Shown here one piece after another: positions 1 to 6,144 of a stretch of DNA of 6,211 nucleotides. Each line of letters starts with the position of its first letter. Positions within the stretch are counted from its first letter, which is position 1. The position numbers and the translations under genes were made by a program. The stretch spans positions 1-6,211 of the forward strand of contig JAZGEV010000056.1 of the NCBI GenBank assembly GCA_036478895.1. Reading direction: 5' to 3'. Below the pieces are notes generated by a model that saw only the letters and a list, made by a program, of their open reading frames with translations, had not been told where the DNA came from and made no database searches. The stretch comes from S010-17 sp036478895. GTDB taxonomy: Bacteria; Bacteroidota; Bacteroidia; Flavobacteriales; Flavobacteriaceae.

Positions 1-559
1 TGCTACTAGATGCTACTTTAAATAAATCATCCGATAAAGAAGGAGAAAAACTTGCTATAGATCCTTGAACCACATTTTCCTTAACACCAAAAGAATTTTT
101 AGCCAAACCAATTACTTTATGTGCACTTGTAATTGTGGTGTTTTGAAAGGCTTTGTTTGAAAACGCTTTACGTTTTACTGTAAATGGTGACAAATTACTT
201 GGTACAGCCATAACGTTTGAAGCCAAGCCAGCATCCATTTTTACAGCTACCAATGGTGCAAGATATAAACCATTAGCACTTGAATCAATAATAATTATAT
301 CTGATTCTTCACTAGATGCCACTTCCTGAATTACATTTGCGTATGCTTTGGCATTAAATGTTCCTAATTTATCATCATTAACTTCCAACACTTTTTCTGC
401 GCCATATTGATACAATTCACTAGCATTACTTGCATTTATTGTAAGTACAACTAAATCTGTACCTAACTGACTAGCCACTTGATTTCCGTAAGATACGGCT
501 TCAAATGCTACTTTTTTAAATTTTCCTTCCGATGATTCGGCAAAAACTAATACTGACAT
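1..559 (-). CDS. etfA: Electron transfer flavoprotein subunit alpha, N-terminal part (cut by window edge)
   Basis: This encodes the alpha subunit of the soluble ETF heterodimer, which passes electrons from acyl-CoA and other dehydrogenases towards the quinone pool through its FAD. The ATG is at 559-557 and 186 complete codons are visible. The protein starts MSVLVFAESSEGKFKKVAFE, the usual EtfA opening (hydrophobic first beta strand, then an E-rich turn and helix). Further on come QYGAEKVLEVND and a DIIIIDSSANGLYLAPLVAV stretch, both typical of the N-terminal alpha/beta domain of ETF. The family is about 310-325 residues long, so the C-terminal FAD-binding domain lies beyond position 1. It follows etfB on the same strand after 72 bp, so co-transcription with etfB is likely. 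No Shine-Dalgarno sequence is seen. Identification rests on recognised sequence character plus the adjacent etfB. Confidence 0.93.
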   Translation of the reverse strand, partial: MSVLVFAESSEGKFKKVAFEAVSYGNQVASQLGTDLVVLTINASNASELYQYGAEKVLEVNDDKLGTFNAKAYANVIQEVASSEESDIIIIDSSANGLYLAPLVAVKMDAGLASNVMAVPSNLSPFTVKRKAFSNKAFQNTTITSAHKVIGLAKNSFGVKENVVQGSIASFSPSLSDDLFKVASSS

Positions 560-564
560 ATTTT

Positions 565-600
565 ATTTAGACTTTAGACTTATAGATATTAGACATTAGA
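565..600 (-). repeat. Five tandem TCTAA-type heptamers in the etfB-etfA gap
   Basis: Read on the minus strand, the sequence runs TCTAATG, TCTAATA, TCTATAAG, TCTAAAG, TCTAAAT. These are five head-to-tail copies of a TCTAANN unit, one expanded to eight bases, ending six bases before the etfA ATG. The array fills half of the intergenic gap and sits in the leader of etfA. It is a simple-sequence tract; copy number could vary and alter etfB-etfA spacing or mRNA structure, but no function can be shown from the sequence. Confidence 0.75.
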
Positions 601-631
601 TGCTTTTATCTATAAGATTATTATTTTATTT

Positions 632-1378
632 TTAAATTACTTTAGCTTCTGTATGCAACAAATTAACTAATTCGTCCACATTATTAGCATCAATCATTTT
701 ACAAGCCGATTTCTCTGCTGGCTTTTCAAAACTTGCCGCACTTGTAGTTTGATCACTTGCTATTGCTTCTACAACATTTAATGGTTTTTTACGCGCCATC
801 ATTATGCCTCTCATATTTGGAATACGTAAATCTTTTTCTTCTACAATCCCTTTTTGACCTGCAACTACTAGTGGTAAATTGGCTTTTAAAAGTTCTTTTC
901 CACCATCTATTTCTCTAGCTACTGTAGCACTATCGCCTTCAATTTCTAATCCAACACAAGCATTTACAAAATTATAATCTAAAATACCTGCTAGCATTCC
1001 TGGCACCATTTGTCCGTTATAATCTATGGATTCTTTTCCCGCAATAATTACATCATAATTGCCGTTTTTAGCAACTTCTGCTAATTGTTTTGCAACGAAA
1101 AAACTATCTGTTGCTGGTGCGTTTACACGTATAGCATCATCGGCACCAATAGCCAAACATTTACGTAATGTTGGGTCGCTACTTGCTTCACCAACATTAA
1201 CAACAGTAACTGTTGCGCCTTGTTTTTCTTTAAACCACATAGCACGTGTTAAACCATATTCATCATAAGGATTAATGACAAATTGCACGCCATTGGTATC
1301 AAAATTGGTATTACCATCGGTAAAATTAATTTTTGATGTCGTGTCAGGTACGTGACTTATACAAACTAAAACTTTCAT
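632..1378 (-). CDS. etfB: Electron transfer flavoprotein subunit beta
   Basis: This encodes the 248-residue beta subunit of ETF, which carries the structural AMP (or a second FAD in bifurcating forms) and docks on partner dehydrogenases. The start MKVLVCISHVPDT and the INPYDEYGL motif (residues 35-43) are characteristic of EtfB. The nucleotide-binding segment AGKESIDYNGQ lies at about residues 113-123. Residues 153-173 fit the classical ETF-beta signature: V-A-R, an acidic-Gly-Gly turn (D158, G159, G160), then a P-L-V-V strand end. The length is normal for the family (about 245-265). The ATG at 1378 is the only start that keeps the full first beta strand. It is the first gene of a probable etfB-etfA operon, divergent from pdhB, with a TAnnTTTG element 30 bp upstream and a palindrome behind that. 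Whether this ETF is bifurcating cannot be told from this subunit alone. Confidence 0.96.
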   Translation of the reverse strand: MKVLVCISHVPDTTSKINFTDGNTNFDTNGVQFVINPYDEYGLTRAMWFKEKQGATVTVVNVGEASSDPTLRKCLAIGADDAIRVNAPATDSFFVAKQLAEVAKNGNYDVIIAGKESIDYNGQMVPGMLAGILDYNFVNACVGLEIEGDSATVAREIDGGKELLKANLPLVVAGQKGIVEEKDLRIPNMRGIMMARKKPLNVVEAIASDQTTSAASFEKPAEKSACKMIDANNVDELVNLLHTEAKVI

Positions 1379-1407
1379 AAGTATCTTTTATTAAAAATTA
1401 TACGCCC

Positions 1408-1415
1408 CAAATTTA
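1408..1415 (-). promoter_or_regulatory. Candidate -7 promoter element of etfB
   Basis: Read on the minus strand this is TAAATTTG, an exact match to the Bacteroidetes -7 consensus TAnnTTTG, ending 29 bases before the etfB ATG. No clear TTG is seen at the expected -33 distance; that position is occupied by an A-rich run and the start of the palindrome at 1429-1456. The weak -33 could mean dependence on a regulator. It is a consensus match only, with no transcript evidence. Confidence 0.55.
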
Positions 1416-1428
1416 CTGCTTTTTTTTG

Positions 1429-1456
1429 AAATATACTATGCGTGCATAATATATTT
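1429..1456. promoter_or_regulatory. 28-bp near-perfect palindrome, candidate operator between etfB and pdhB
   Basis: The arms AAATATACTATGC and GCATAATATATTT flank a two-base GT centre. Twelve of the thirteen arm positions are complementary; the exception is C1436 against A1449. It lies immediately upstream of the etfB -7 element, over the place where the -33 contact would be, and about 27 bp upstream of the candidate pdhB -33 element. No T-run follows it and it is not next to a stop codon, so it does not look like a terminator. The size and symmetry suit a dimeric DNA-binding regulator; which one is unknown. Confidence 0.5.
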
Positions 1457-1482
1457 TATTGAAATTAGATTTTATTTTATTG

Positions 1483-1515
1483 TTGGTATTTTTTATTACA
1501 AAATACTTACTTTTG
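1483..1515 (+). promoter_or_regulatory. Candidate promoter of pdhB (TTG ... TAnnTTTG)
   Basis: TTG at 1483-1485 and TACTTTTG at 1508-1515 are separated by 22 bases, matching the Bacteroidetes primary-sigma promoter form TTG / TAnnTTTG. The -7 element ends 25 bases before the pdhB ATG, implying a short leader of roughly 20 nt. A second TTG at 1480-1482 could serve instead. Confidence 0.65.
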
Positions 1516-1540
1516 CATTTCATTTTATTTACAATACACA

Positions 1541-2518
1541 ATGAAAACAATACAATTTAGAGAAGCTATTGCCGAAGCAATGAGTGAAGAAATGCGCAGA
1601 GATGAAAGCGTTTATTTAATAGGTGAAGAAGTTGCAGAATACAATGGTGCTTACAAAGCATCAAAAGGTATGTTGGATGAATTTGGCGCTAAACGCGTGA
1701 TTGATTCTCCAATTGCTGAGCTTGGTTTTGCTGGTATTGCTATTGGTTCAACAATGACTGGTAATAGACCTATTGTAGAATATATGACATTCAACTTTTC
1801 TTTGGTTGGTATTGATCAAATTATAAATAATGCGGCAAAAATTCGTCAAATGAGTGGTGGACAGTTTCCGTGTCCTATAGTTTTTAGAGGTCCAACTGGA
1901 TCTGCTGGACAATTGGGCGCAACACATTCGCAAGCATTTGAAAACTGGTTTGCAAACACGCCTGGTTTAAAAGTTATTGTACCATCAAATCCATACGATG
2001 CTAAAGGTTTACTTAAAGCTGCTATACGAGATAATGATCCAGTAATTTTTATGGAATCTGAGCAAATGTATGGCGATAAAGGCGAAGTGCCTGAAGGTGA
2101 ATATGTTTTACCTATTGGCGTTGGAGAAATAAAAAGAAAAGGTACCGATGTTACTATTGTTTCTTTTGGAAAAATTATTAAAGAAGCTTATAAAGCTGCC
2201 GATATTTTGGCAGAAGAGAATATATCTGTTGAAATTATCGATTTAAGAACGGTAAAACCAATGGATCATGATATGATTTTAAACTCTGTTAAAAAAACAA
2301 ACCGTTTGGTGATTTTGGAAGAAGCTTGGCCGTTTGGTTCTATCTCTTCGGAAATTACGTTTATGGTTCAAGAAAATGCCTTTGATTATTTAGACGCACC
2401 AATTAAACGTATTACAACTGCTGATACGCCAGCGCCTTATTCTCCAGTTTTATTGGAAGAATGGATGCCAAATGCAAATGACGTAGTAAAAGCTGTTAAA
2501 GGCGTTTTGTATCGTTAA
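1541..2518 (+). CDS. pdhB: Pyruvate dehydrogenase E1 component, beta subunit
   Basis: This encodes the beta subunit of the thiamine-diphosphate-dependent alpha2beta2 E1 enzyme, which decarboxylates pyruvate and acetylates the lipoyl groups of E2 to feed acetyl-CoA formation. The 325-residue length is normal. The N-terminal pyrimidine-binding domain is recognisable: GEEVAEYNGAYKASKGM (about 28-44), then DSPIAELGFAG, in which Glu60 fits the conserved glutamate that activates the cofactor. RGPTGSAGQLGATHSQ (about 116-131) contains His129, matching the active-site histidine of E1-beta. The C-terminal transketolase domain starts near residue 200 (TDVTIVSFG) and has the conserved EIIDLRTVKPMD and EEAWPFGSISSEI stretches. 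E1-alpha and E2 are not in the window, so they must be encoded elsewhere. Branched-chain or acetoin E1-beta subunits are homologous; residue pattern and length favour pyruvate dehydrogenase. No Shine-Dalgarno sequence precedes the ATG. A strong terminator follows. Confidence 0.92.
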   Translation: MKTIQFREAIAEAMSEEMRRDESVYLIGEEVAEYNGAYKASKGMLDEFGAKRVIDSPIAELGFAGIAIGSTMTGNRPIVEYMTFNFSLVGIDQIINNAAKIRQMSGGQFPCPIVFRGPTGSAGQLGATHSQAFENWFANTPGLKVIVPSNPYDAKGLLKAAIRDNDPVIFMESEQMYGDKGEVPEGEYVLPIGVGEIKRKGTDVTIVSFGKIIKEAYKAADILAEENISVEIIDLRTVKPMDHDMILNSVKKTNRLVILEEAWPFGSISSEITFMVQENAFDYLDAPIKRITTADTPAPYSPVLLEEWMPNANDVVKAVKGVLYR

Positions 2519-2540
2519 TTTTTTAGCTTAAAAAAATAGT

Positions 2541-2580
2541 TAAAATTCCTTTTGTGTTAAAACAAAAGGAATTTTATTTT
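2541..2580 (+). terminator. Intrinsic terminator after pdhB
   Basis: A 15-bp perfect stem is formed by 2541-2555 and 2562-2576 (arm core AATTCCTTTTGT) with a six-base loop GTTAAA, followed by TTTT. It begins 22 bases after the pdhB stop. There is also an A-run on its upstream side, but the next gene is on the same strand, so its role is to separate pdhB from the DUF5686 gene. Confidence 0.9.
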
Positions 2581-2605
2581 AATAAGGTAACATAATCGAA
2601 AATTA

Positions 2606-2625
2606 TTGTTATAATTGTATAACAA
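2606..2625 (+). promoter_or_regulatory. Perfect 8-bp inverted repeat just upstream of the DUF5686 gene
   Basis: TTGTTATA (2606-2613) and TATAACAA (2618-2625) are exact reverse complements around a four-base ATTG. The repeat ends eight bases before the ATG at 2634. It overlaps TATAATTG (2610-2617), a 7-of-8 match to the -7 promoter consensus. It could be an operator across the promoter or, if transcription starts further upstream, a small AU-rich hairpin beside the start codon. The sequence cannot separate these. Confidence 0.45.
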
Positions 2626-2633
2626 ACTTACTA

Positions 2634-5120
2634 ATGAAAACCAAACTACTCCTACTTTTACTTATTATAACACAAACAATACTTGCACAAACAAAAGTAA
2701 GCGGTATTGTGATTGATGAATTTAAAGACGCCTTACCTTTTGTAAATATTGTGTTTAAAAATTCAACGAAAGGCACATCTTCTGACGAGAAAGGCACCTT
2801 TTATTTAGAATCTAAAACAACTTATACCGAATTAGAAATTTCATCTTTGGGTTACGAAACCTTAGTTATTCCTTTACAAGCTGTAAATTATGATTTAAAA
2901 ATTGTTTTAAAAGAAACGGAATCTAATTTAGAAGAAATAAAACTATACTCTGGTAGAGTAAAACGAAAAGGAAATCCTGCTATTGCTATTTTAAAAAAAA
3001 TGTGGCAAAAAAAACGCAAGAATGGTATTTATATGTACGATCATTATCAATACGATAAATACGAAAAAATTGAATTTGATATGAATAATATTGATTCAGC
3101 TTTTAAAAGTCAAAAACTTTTTAAAGGCATGGAATTTATTTTTGACAAAGTAGATACTTCAAATATTACTGGTAAAACTTATTTGCCCTTTTTTATTAAT
3201 GAATCGATGTATAAAACCTACGGCAAAAATACATTCCCAAAAAGGTTAAGAGATGAGTTAGTTGCAAACAAAAATTCAGGTTTTGATAATAATGGTAACA
3301 TCAATGAATTTTTAAAACAATTGTACACCAATTTTAATGTGTACGATAATTACATTCGTATTTTTGATAAAAGTTTTAGTAGTCCGTTAGGGAAAACAGG
3401 ACCTTACGTGTATAATTATGTTTTAACCGATAGTGCTTTTATTGAAGACAAATGGTGTTATAATATTTTATTTTATCCCAAACGAAAAAACGAACTGACT
3501 TTTAAAGGCGATTTTTGGGTTAACGACTCCACTTTTGCTGTAAAGGAAATACAGATGCACGCCACACGAAGTGCTAATATTAATTGGGTGAAAGAAATTT
3601 ATATTGAGCAAGAGTTTGATGTGTTGAATGATTCGGTATTTTTAATGAAACGAGATCATATGTTATCCGATTTTTCTATTGGCAAAAAGGATAAATCTAA
3701 AGGTATTTACGGTAGAAGAACAACCATTTACAACAATTACGAATTTGATATTAAAAAAGAAACAAAGTTCTACACCAAACGAAGTGAATCCGATTATAAC
3801 GAAGCTATTTTTTCTAAAGATGATACCTATTGGTCAGAAAACCGTATGGAAAAACTGAATGACGATGAAGATGGTATTTACGCTATGTTGGACACTTTAA
3901 AAACGAATAAAAAATTTAAAAATCTCTATACCTTAACCGAAGTTTTAACATCGGGTTATTGGCAATTTATTCCTGGCTTTGATTATGGTCCTGTCTATTC
4001 CACAATAGGTTCAAACGATGTTGAAGGTACACGTTTACGCATTGGTGGACGAAGTTTTGTAAAACAGAGTGATAAATTTAGAGTTGGTGGTTATTTAGCT
4101 TACGGTTTAAAAGATAAAGCATGGAAATATGGAGGTTCGGCAAAATGGCTGGCACATCCAAAAAGTCGCTTAGTTTTATCTGTTGCACATAGAAATGATG
4201 TGGAACAAACCGCGGTGAGTTTAACAACGTCCAATAACGAATTGGATCGTAGTTTTGCATCGTCTTCTTTGTTTGCTAGAGGCGATAATTTTAAATTATC
4301 TAAAGTAAATATTACCAATATTGGCATCAGTTTTGAACCGATAAAAAATTTAAATGTTCGCTTTGGGGCAACTTATAAAACTATAGCGTCTGCTGCTCCA
4401 ACACAATTCAATATTGATTATAGAGATGAGTTTGGTGTAATACAATCAAACATTACGCAAACCGATGTTGATGTAACTGTAAAGTTTACACCTAACCGAA
4501 AAATTAGTGGTTTTGGTGTGGATCGTTATGTTATGAATAATTTTCGTTTTCCTGTCTTTTATTTAAGCTATACTAAGGGTTTAAAAGGTGTTTTGGATAG
4601 TGATTTTGATTTTCAAAAATTGCAATTCTTTTACCAACAACGTGCACAATTAGGTGCTATTGGAAAATTAAAATATGTGATTGAAGTTGGTAAAACTTTT
4701 GGCGATGTCCCTTTATCTTTATTGGATGTAGTGCCTGGAAATCAATCGCCAATGATGGCGCAACGTACTTTTGATTTGTTGGATTATTACGAGTTTGTAA
4801 CAGATCAATACGCTTCCATTCATTTGGATCATAATTTTAACGGTCGGTTTTTTTCAAAAATACCTTTGATTAAAAAATTGAATTTAAGAGCTGTTGTTGG
4901 CGCACGTGCTGTAATAGGTTCGGTTAGTAACAGTAATACTTTAATGAATGCGTCGTCTTTTAGCTATACAGCACCAGAACAAGTGTATTGGGAATATCAT
5001 GCTGGTATTGACAATATTTTTAAATTTCTTAGAGTTGATGCTGTTTTTAGAGGGAATTATAGAACAATTCCTGGCGCTACTAATTTTGCTATTAAAGGTG
5101 GTTTTAATTTTTATTTTTAA
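2634..5120 (+). CDS. Exported DUF5686-family outer-membrane protein with carboxypeptidase-regulatory-like domain
   Basis: The biochemical function is unknown. The 828-residue protein opens with a type I signal peptide: MKTK, a leucine/isoleucine core, and likely cleavage after Ala18 (ILA then QTK). Residues about 20-95 form a carboxypeptidase-regulatory-like beta-sandwich, with the characteristic VSGIVID, LPFVNIVF, GTSSDEKGTFYL and SSLGYE stretches. Such domains often sit at the N-terminus of Bacteroidetes outer-membrane proteins. From about 110 (GNPAIAILKKMW) onward it matches the DUF5686 pattern. The second half has many alternating beta-strand stretches, and the chain ends GGFNFYF with a terminal aromatic residue, the usual recognition signal for outer-membrane barrel assembly. 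No TonB plug domain or box is seen, so it is not a classical TonB-dependent transporter. The gene stands alone between the pdhB terminator and a convergent accessory region. No clear terminator follows. The ATG at 2634 is chosen because it gives the complete signal peptide. Confidence 0.85.
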   Translation: MKTKLLLLLLIITQTILAQTKVSGIVIDEFKDALPFVNIVFKNSTKGTSSDEKGTFYLESKTTYTELEISSLGYETLVIPLQAVNYDLKIVLKETESNLEEIKLYSGRVKRKGNPAIAILKKMWQKKRKNGIYMYDHYQYDKYEKIEFDMNNIDSAFKSQKLFKGMEFIFDKVDTSNITGKTYLPFFINESMYKTYGKNTFPKRLRDELVANKNSGFDNNGNINEFLKQLYTNFNVYDNYIRIFDKSFSSPLGKTGPYVYNYVLTDSAFIEDKWCYNILFYPKRKNELTFKGDFWVNDSTFAVKEIQMHATRSANINWVKEIYIEQEFDVLNDSVFLMKRDHMLSDFSIGKKDKSKGIYGRRTTIYNNYEFDIKKETKFYTKRSESDYNEAIFSKDDTYWSENRMEKLNDDEDGIYAMLDTLKTNKKFKNLYTLTEVLTSGYWQFIPGFDYGPVYSTIGSNDVEGTRLRIGGRSFVKQSDKFRVGGYLAYGLKDKAWKYGGSAKWLAHPKSRLVLSVAHRNDVEQTAVSLTTSNNELDRSFASSSLFARGDNFKLSKVNITNIGISFEPIKNLNVRFGATYKTIASAAPTQFNIDYRDEFGVIQSNITQTDVDVTVKFTPNRKISGFGVDRYVMNNFRFPVFYLSYTKGLKGVLDSDFDFQKLQFFYQQRAQLGAIGKLKYVIEVGKTFGDVPLSLLDVVPGNQSPMMAQRTFDLLDYYEFVTDQYASIHLDHNFNGRFFSKIPLIKKLNLRAVVGARAVIGSVSNSNTLMNASSFSYTAPEQVYWEYHAGIDNIFKFLRVDAVFRGNYRTIPGATNFAIKGGFNFYF

Positions 5121-5204
5121 GATTTTTCATTAACCTTGTCTAGAATTTCTTCTAAATTGAGTTTTGAATGGTATGTTATATTTTTCAAATGGCAAATATT
5201 TCAT
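5117..5204 (-). pseudogene. Truncated, frameshifted 5' end of a small cassette gene
   Basis: Directly after repeat copy L (in the minus-strand direction) an ATG at 5204 opens MKYLPFEKYNIPFK. The frame then goes out of register at a run of four A (5163-5166) and stops at 5130. Shifting by one base gives LNLEEILDKVNEKS and a stop at 5117-5119. The joined reading looks like the first 28 or so residues of a real protein, and it resembles in general form openings of small flavobacterial hypothetical proteins (remembered, not searched). The rest of the gene is missing: the sequence runs straight into the convergent DUF5686 gene, whose stop codon overlaps this one. I read it as a cassette cut off at the array boundary. 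A functional 24-residue ORF is possible but less likely. Confidence 0.4.
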
Positions 5205-5213
5205 CTTAATATT

Positions 5214-5400
5214 TACTAACAGTTTGTACGTTTAGAGTTGGTTAAATTATACTAATTTTCGAGTTAAGTACTTCGTTAAATTTTTGATTTTTACTATTTC
5301 TTATTTTAATGTGAAATTTAAAATTTTGCGGGCTTTATAAATATGCCTGAATTTTCGGTTAAGCACAGACCTAAAGCATTAACTATATTCTTTGTTAGCC
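5214..5400 (-). repeat. Repeat copy L, attC-like element between accessory genes
   Basis: This 187-bp element is a diverged direct copy of 5947-6134. The best conserved block is 5320-5348 against 6054-6082 (28 of 29 identical, containing TTTTGCGG then CTTTATAAATATGCC). It is followed without gaps by GACCTAAAGCATTAA and CTTTGTTA at identical spacing. On the minus strand it begins GGCTAAC, which contains the stop codon of the 179-residue gene, and ends GTTAGTA just before the gene remnant at 5204. The ends can pair (CTAACA with TGTTAG, then weaker inner pairing including GGT with ACC), as in copy R. It could be a recombination site of a cassette system or a mobile intergenic repeat. Confidence 0.8.
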
Positions 5401-5934
5401 ACTGGCGTTTCTTAAATGTTTACTTAATCGTTTTATATTCTTTTCATTTTCAAATATCGCAATTGATGGTTTGTCTTCATAGTCACAAACACTATTAACT
5501 AATAAATAATTCTTAAACCGTAAAACTGTCATTTTCAATCCCCAATTCCAACCAGAATTGTTATTGTAAAAAATTGAAGATTTAGTATTTTTATTCGTCA
5601 ACATCCAATTTTCTAATTCGGCAATTTCAGACATTTTTTGTTTAAATTCTGTTCCGTTTAGTGAAATGTTAATCCGCTTAAAATTTAGACGTCTTCTTTT
5701 TACAACAAATGCTAAGATTGCTATCGAAAACCAAACTAATATTGAACTAATTATATCTTCTTCAGTACGTGAGCCAAGGTAATTTTCAGTATTCCACCTT
5801 TCAATGAGCCAATAGGTGCTCATTATACCAAGAATTAATGGAATAAATGCTACAAAATAATGCAGAAAAAAATGCCATTTCGATAAAGGCAAAATTTTAG
5901 TTTTATCTATTTTTTTGATTAAAGTACTGTCCAT
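5395..5934 (-). CDS. Small membrane protein with two transmembrane helices and a soluble C-terminal domain (hypothetical)
   Basis: I do not recognise a characterised family. The 179-residue protein has a short basic N-terminus (KKIDKTK). Two hydrophobic helices follow at about 22-44 (FFLHYFVAFIPLILGIMSTY) and 61-78 (IISSILVWFSIAILAFVV), followed at once by KRRRLNFKR, which suggests that both ends face the cytoplasm. The remaining 100 or so residues are soluble and mixed alpha/beta, with a tryptophan/glycine turn (SGWNWG, 127-132), a strand pair TVLRFKNYLLVNSV and a final helix KNIKRLSKHL. The ATG at 5934 is the natural start; it lies 10 bases inside the end of repeat copy R, with no Shine-Dalgarno sequence. 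The stop TAA is embedded in the TAAC end of copy L. The gene is therefore a single unit between two repeat copies in the same orientation, like an integron cassette gene. No promoter of its own is evident. Confidence 0.75.
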   Translation of the reverse strand: MDSTLIKKIDKTKILPLSKWHFFLHYFVAFIPLILGIMSTYWLIERWNTENYLGSRTEEDIISSILVWFSIAILAFVVKRRRLNFKRINISLNGTEFKQKMSEIAELENWMLTNKNTKSSIFYNNNSGWNWGLKMTVLRFKNYLLVNSVCDYEDKPSIAIFENEKNIKRLSKHLRNASG

Positions 5935-5946
5935 TTTTCTGCTTGT

Positions 5947-6134
5947 GGCTAACGTTTGGTATAAGATTAGTGCTGGTTAAAAATACAATGATTTTCGGGT
6001 TTACACTTAGCCAAATTTTTAATTTTTTCTTTTCCGATAATAACGCAAAATTGAAAATTTTGCGGACTTTATAAATATGCCTTTACTTTGTTTAAAACAC
6101 TGACCTAAAGCATTAAGTATATACTTTGTTACCC
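5947..6134 (-). repeat. Repeat copy R, attC-like element with foldable ends
   Basis: This is the second copy of the repeat, 188 bp, oriented as copy L. Its ends pair as an interrupted hairpin: GGCTAAC (5947-5953) with GTTACCC (6128-6134), six of seven paired; GTATA (5959-5963) with TATAC (6120-6124); TTAGTGCT (5967-5974) with AGCATTAA (6109-6116), one G-T pair; and GGT (5975-5977) with ACC (6103-6105) after a three-base bulge. This is about 22 pairs over 31-base arms, with unpaired bases almost all on one side at the bulge. Integron attC sites are likewise imperfect palindromes with box cores AAC and GTT and extrahelical bases. Here the length exceeds usual attC (about 60-140 bp) and the outer box bases do not match RYYYAAC/GTTRRRY fully. 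Confidence 0.8.
6044..6064. repeat. Central hairpin inside repeat copy R
   Basis: CGCAAAATT (6044-6052) and AATTTTGCG (6056-6064) are perfect reverse complements around GAA. The matching place in copy L (5311-5329) keeps an AAATTT / AAATTT inverted core but has drifted in the outer bases, so the hairpin is weaker there. It sits at the left edge of the best conserved block of the repeat. Confidence 0.65.
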
Positions 6135-6144
6135 TTTGTTTTTC

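Noticed and set aside
1059..1268. Plus-strand open frame of 69 codons inside etfB.
   Set aside because: It is antisense to a clearly conserved gene and has no promoter or recognisable protein features.
1748..1933. Minus-strand open frame of 61 codons inside pdhB.
   Set aside because: It is antisense to the active-site region of pdhB, whose conservation explains the open frame.
4948..5133. Plus-strand open frame of 61 codons overlapping the 3' end of the DUF5686 gene in another frame.
   Set aside because: It starts inside conserved coding sequence and its hydrophobic look comes from T-rich codons of the barrel strands read out of frame.
5141..5154. Small hairpin TAGAA-tttc-TTCTA after the DUF5686 gene as its terminator.
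   Set aside because: Only five A/T-rich pairs, no following T-run, and it lies within the apparent cassette-gene remnant.
5394..5953. The 9-bp inverted pair GTTAGCCAC / GTGGCTAAC flanking the 179-residue gene, read as the ends of an insertion sequence.
   Set aside because: The enclosed gene has two membrane helices and no transposase features, no target-site duplication is evident, and the motif is explained by the boundaries of two directly repeated elements.
5214..6134. Repeats considered as a CRISPR-like array.
   Set aside because: Only two copies, far too long and diverged, separated by a full gene and not by short unique spacers.
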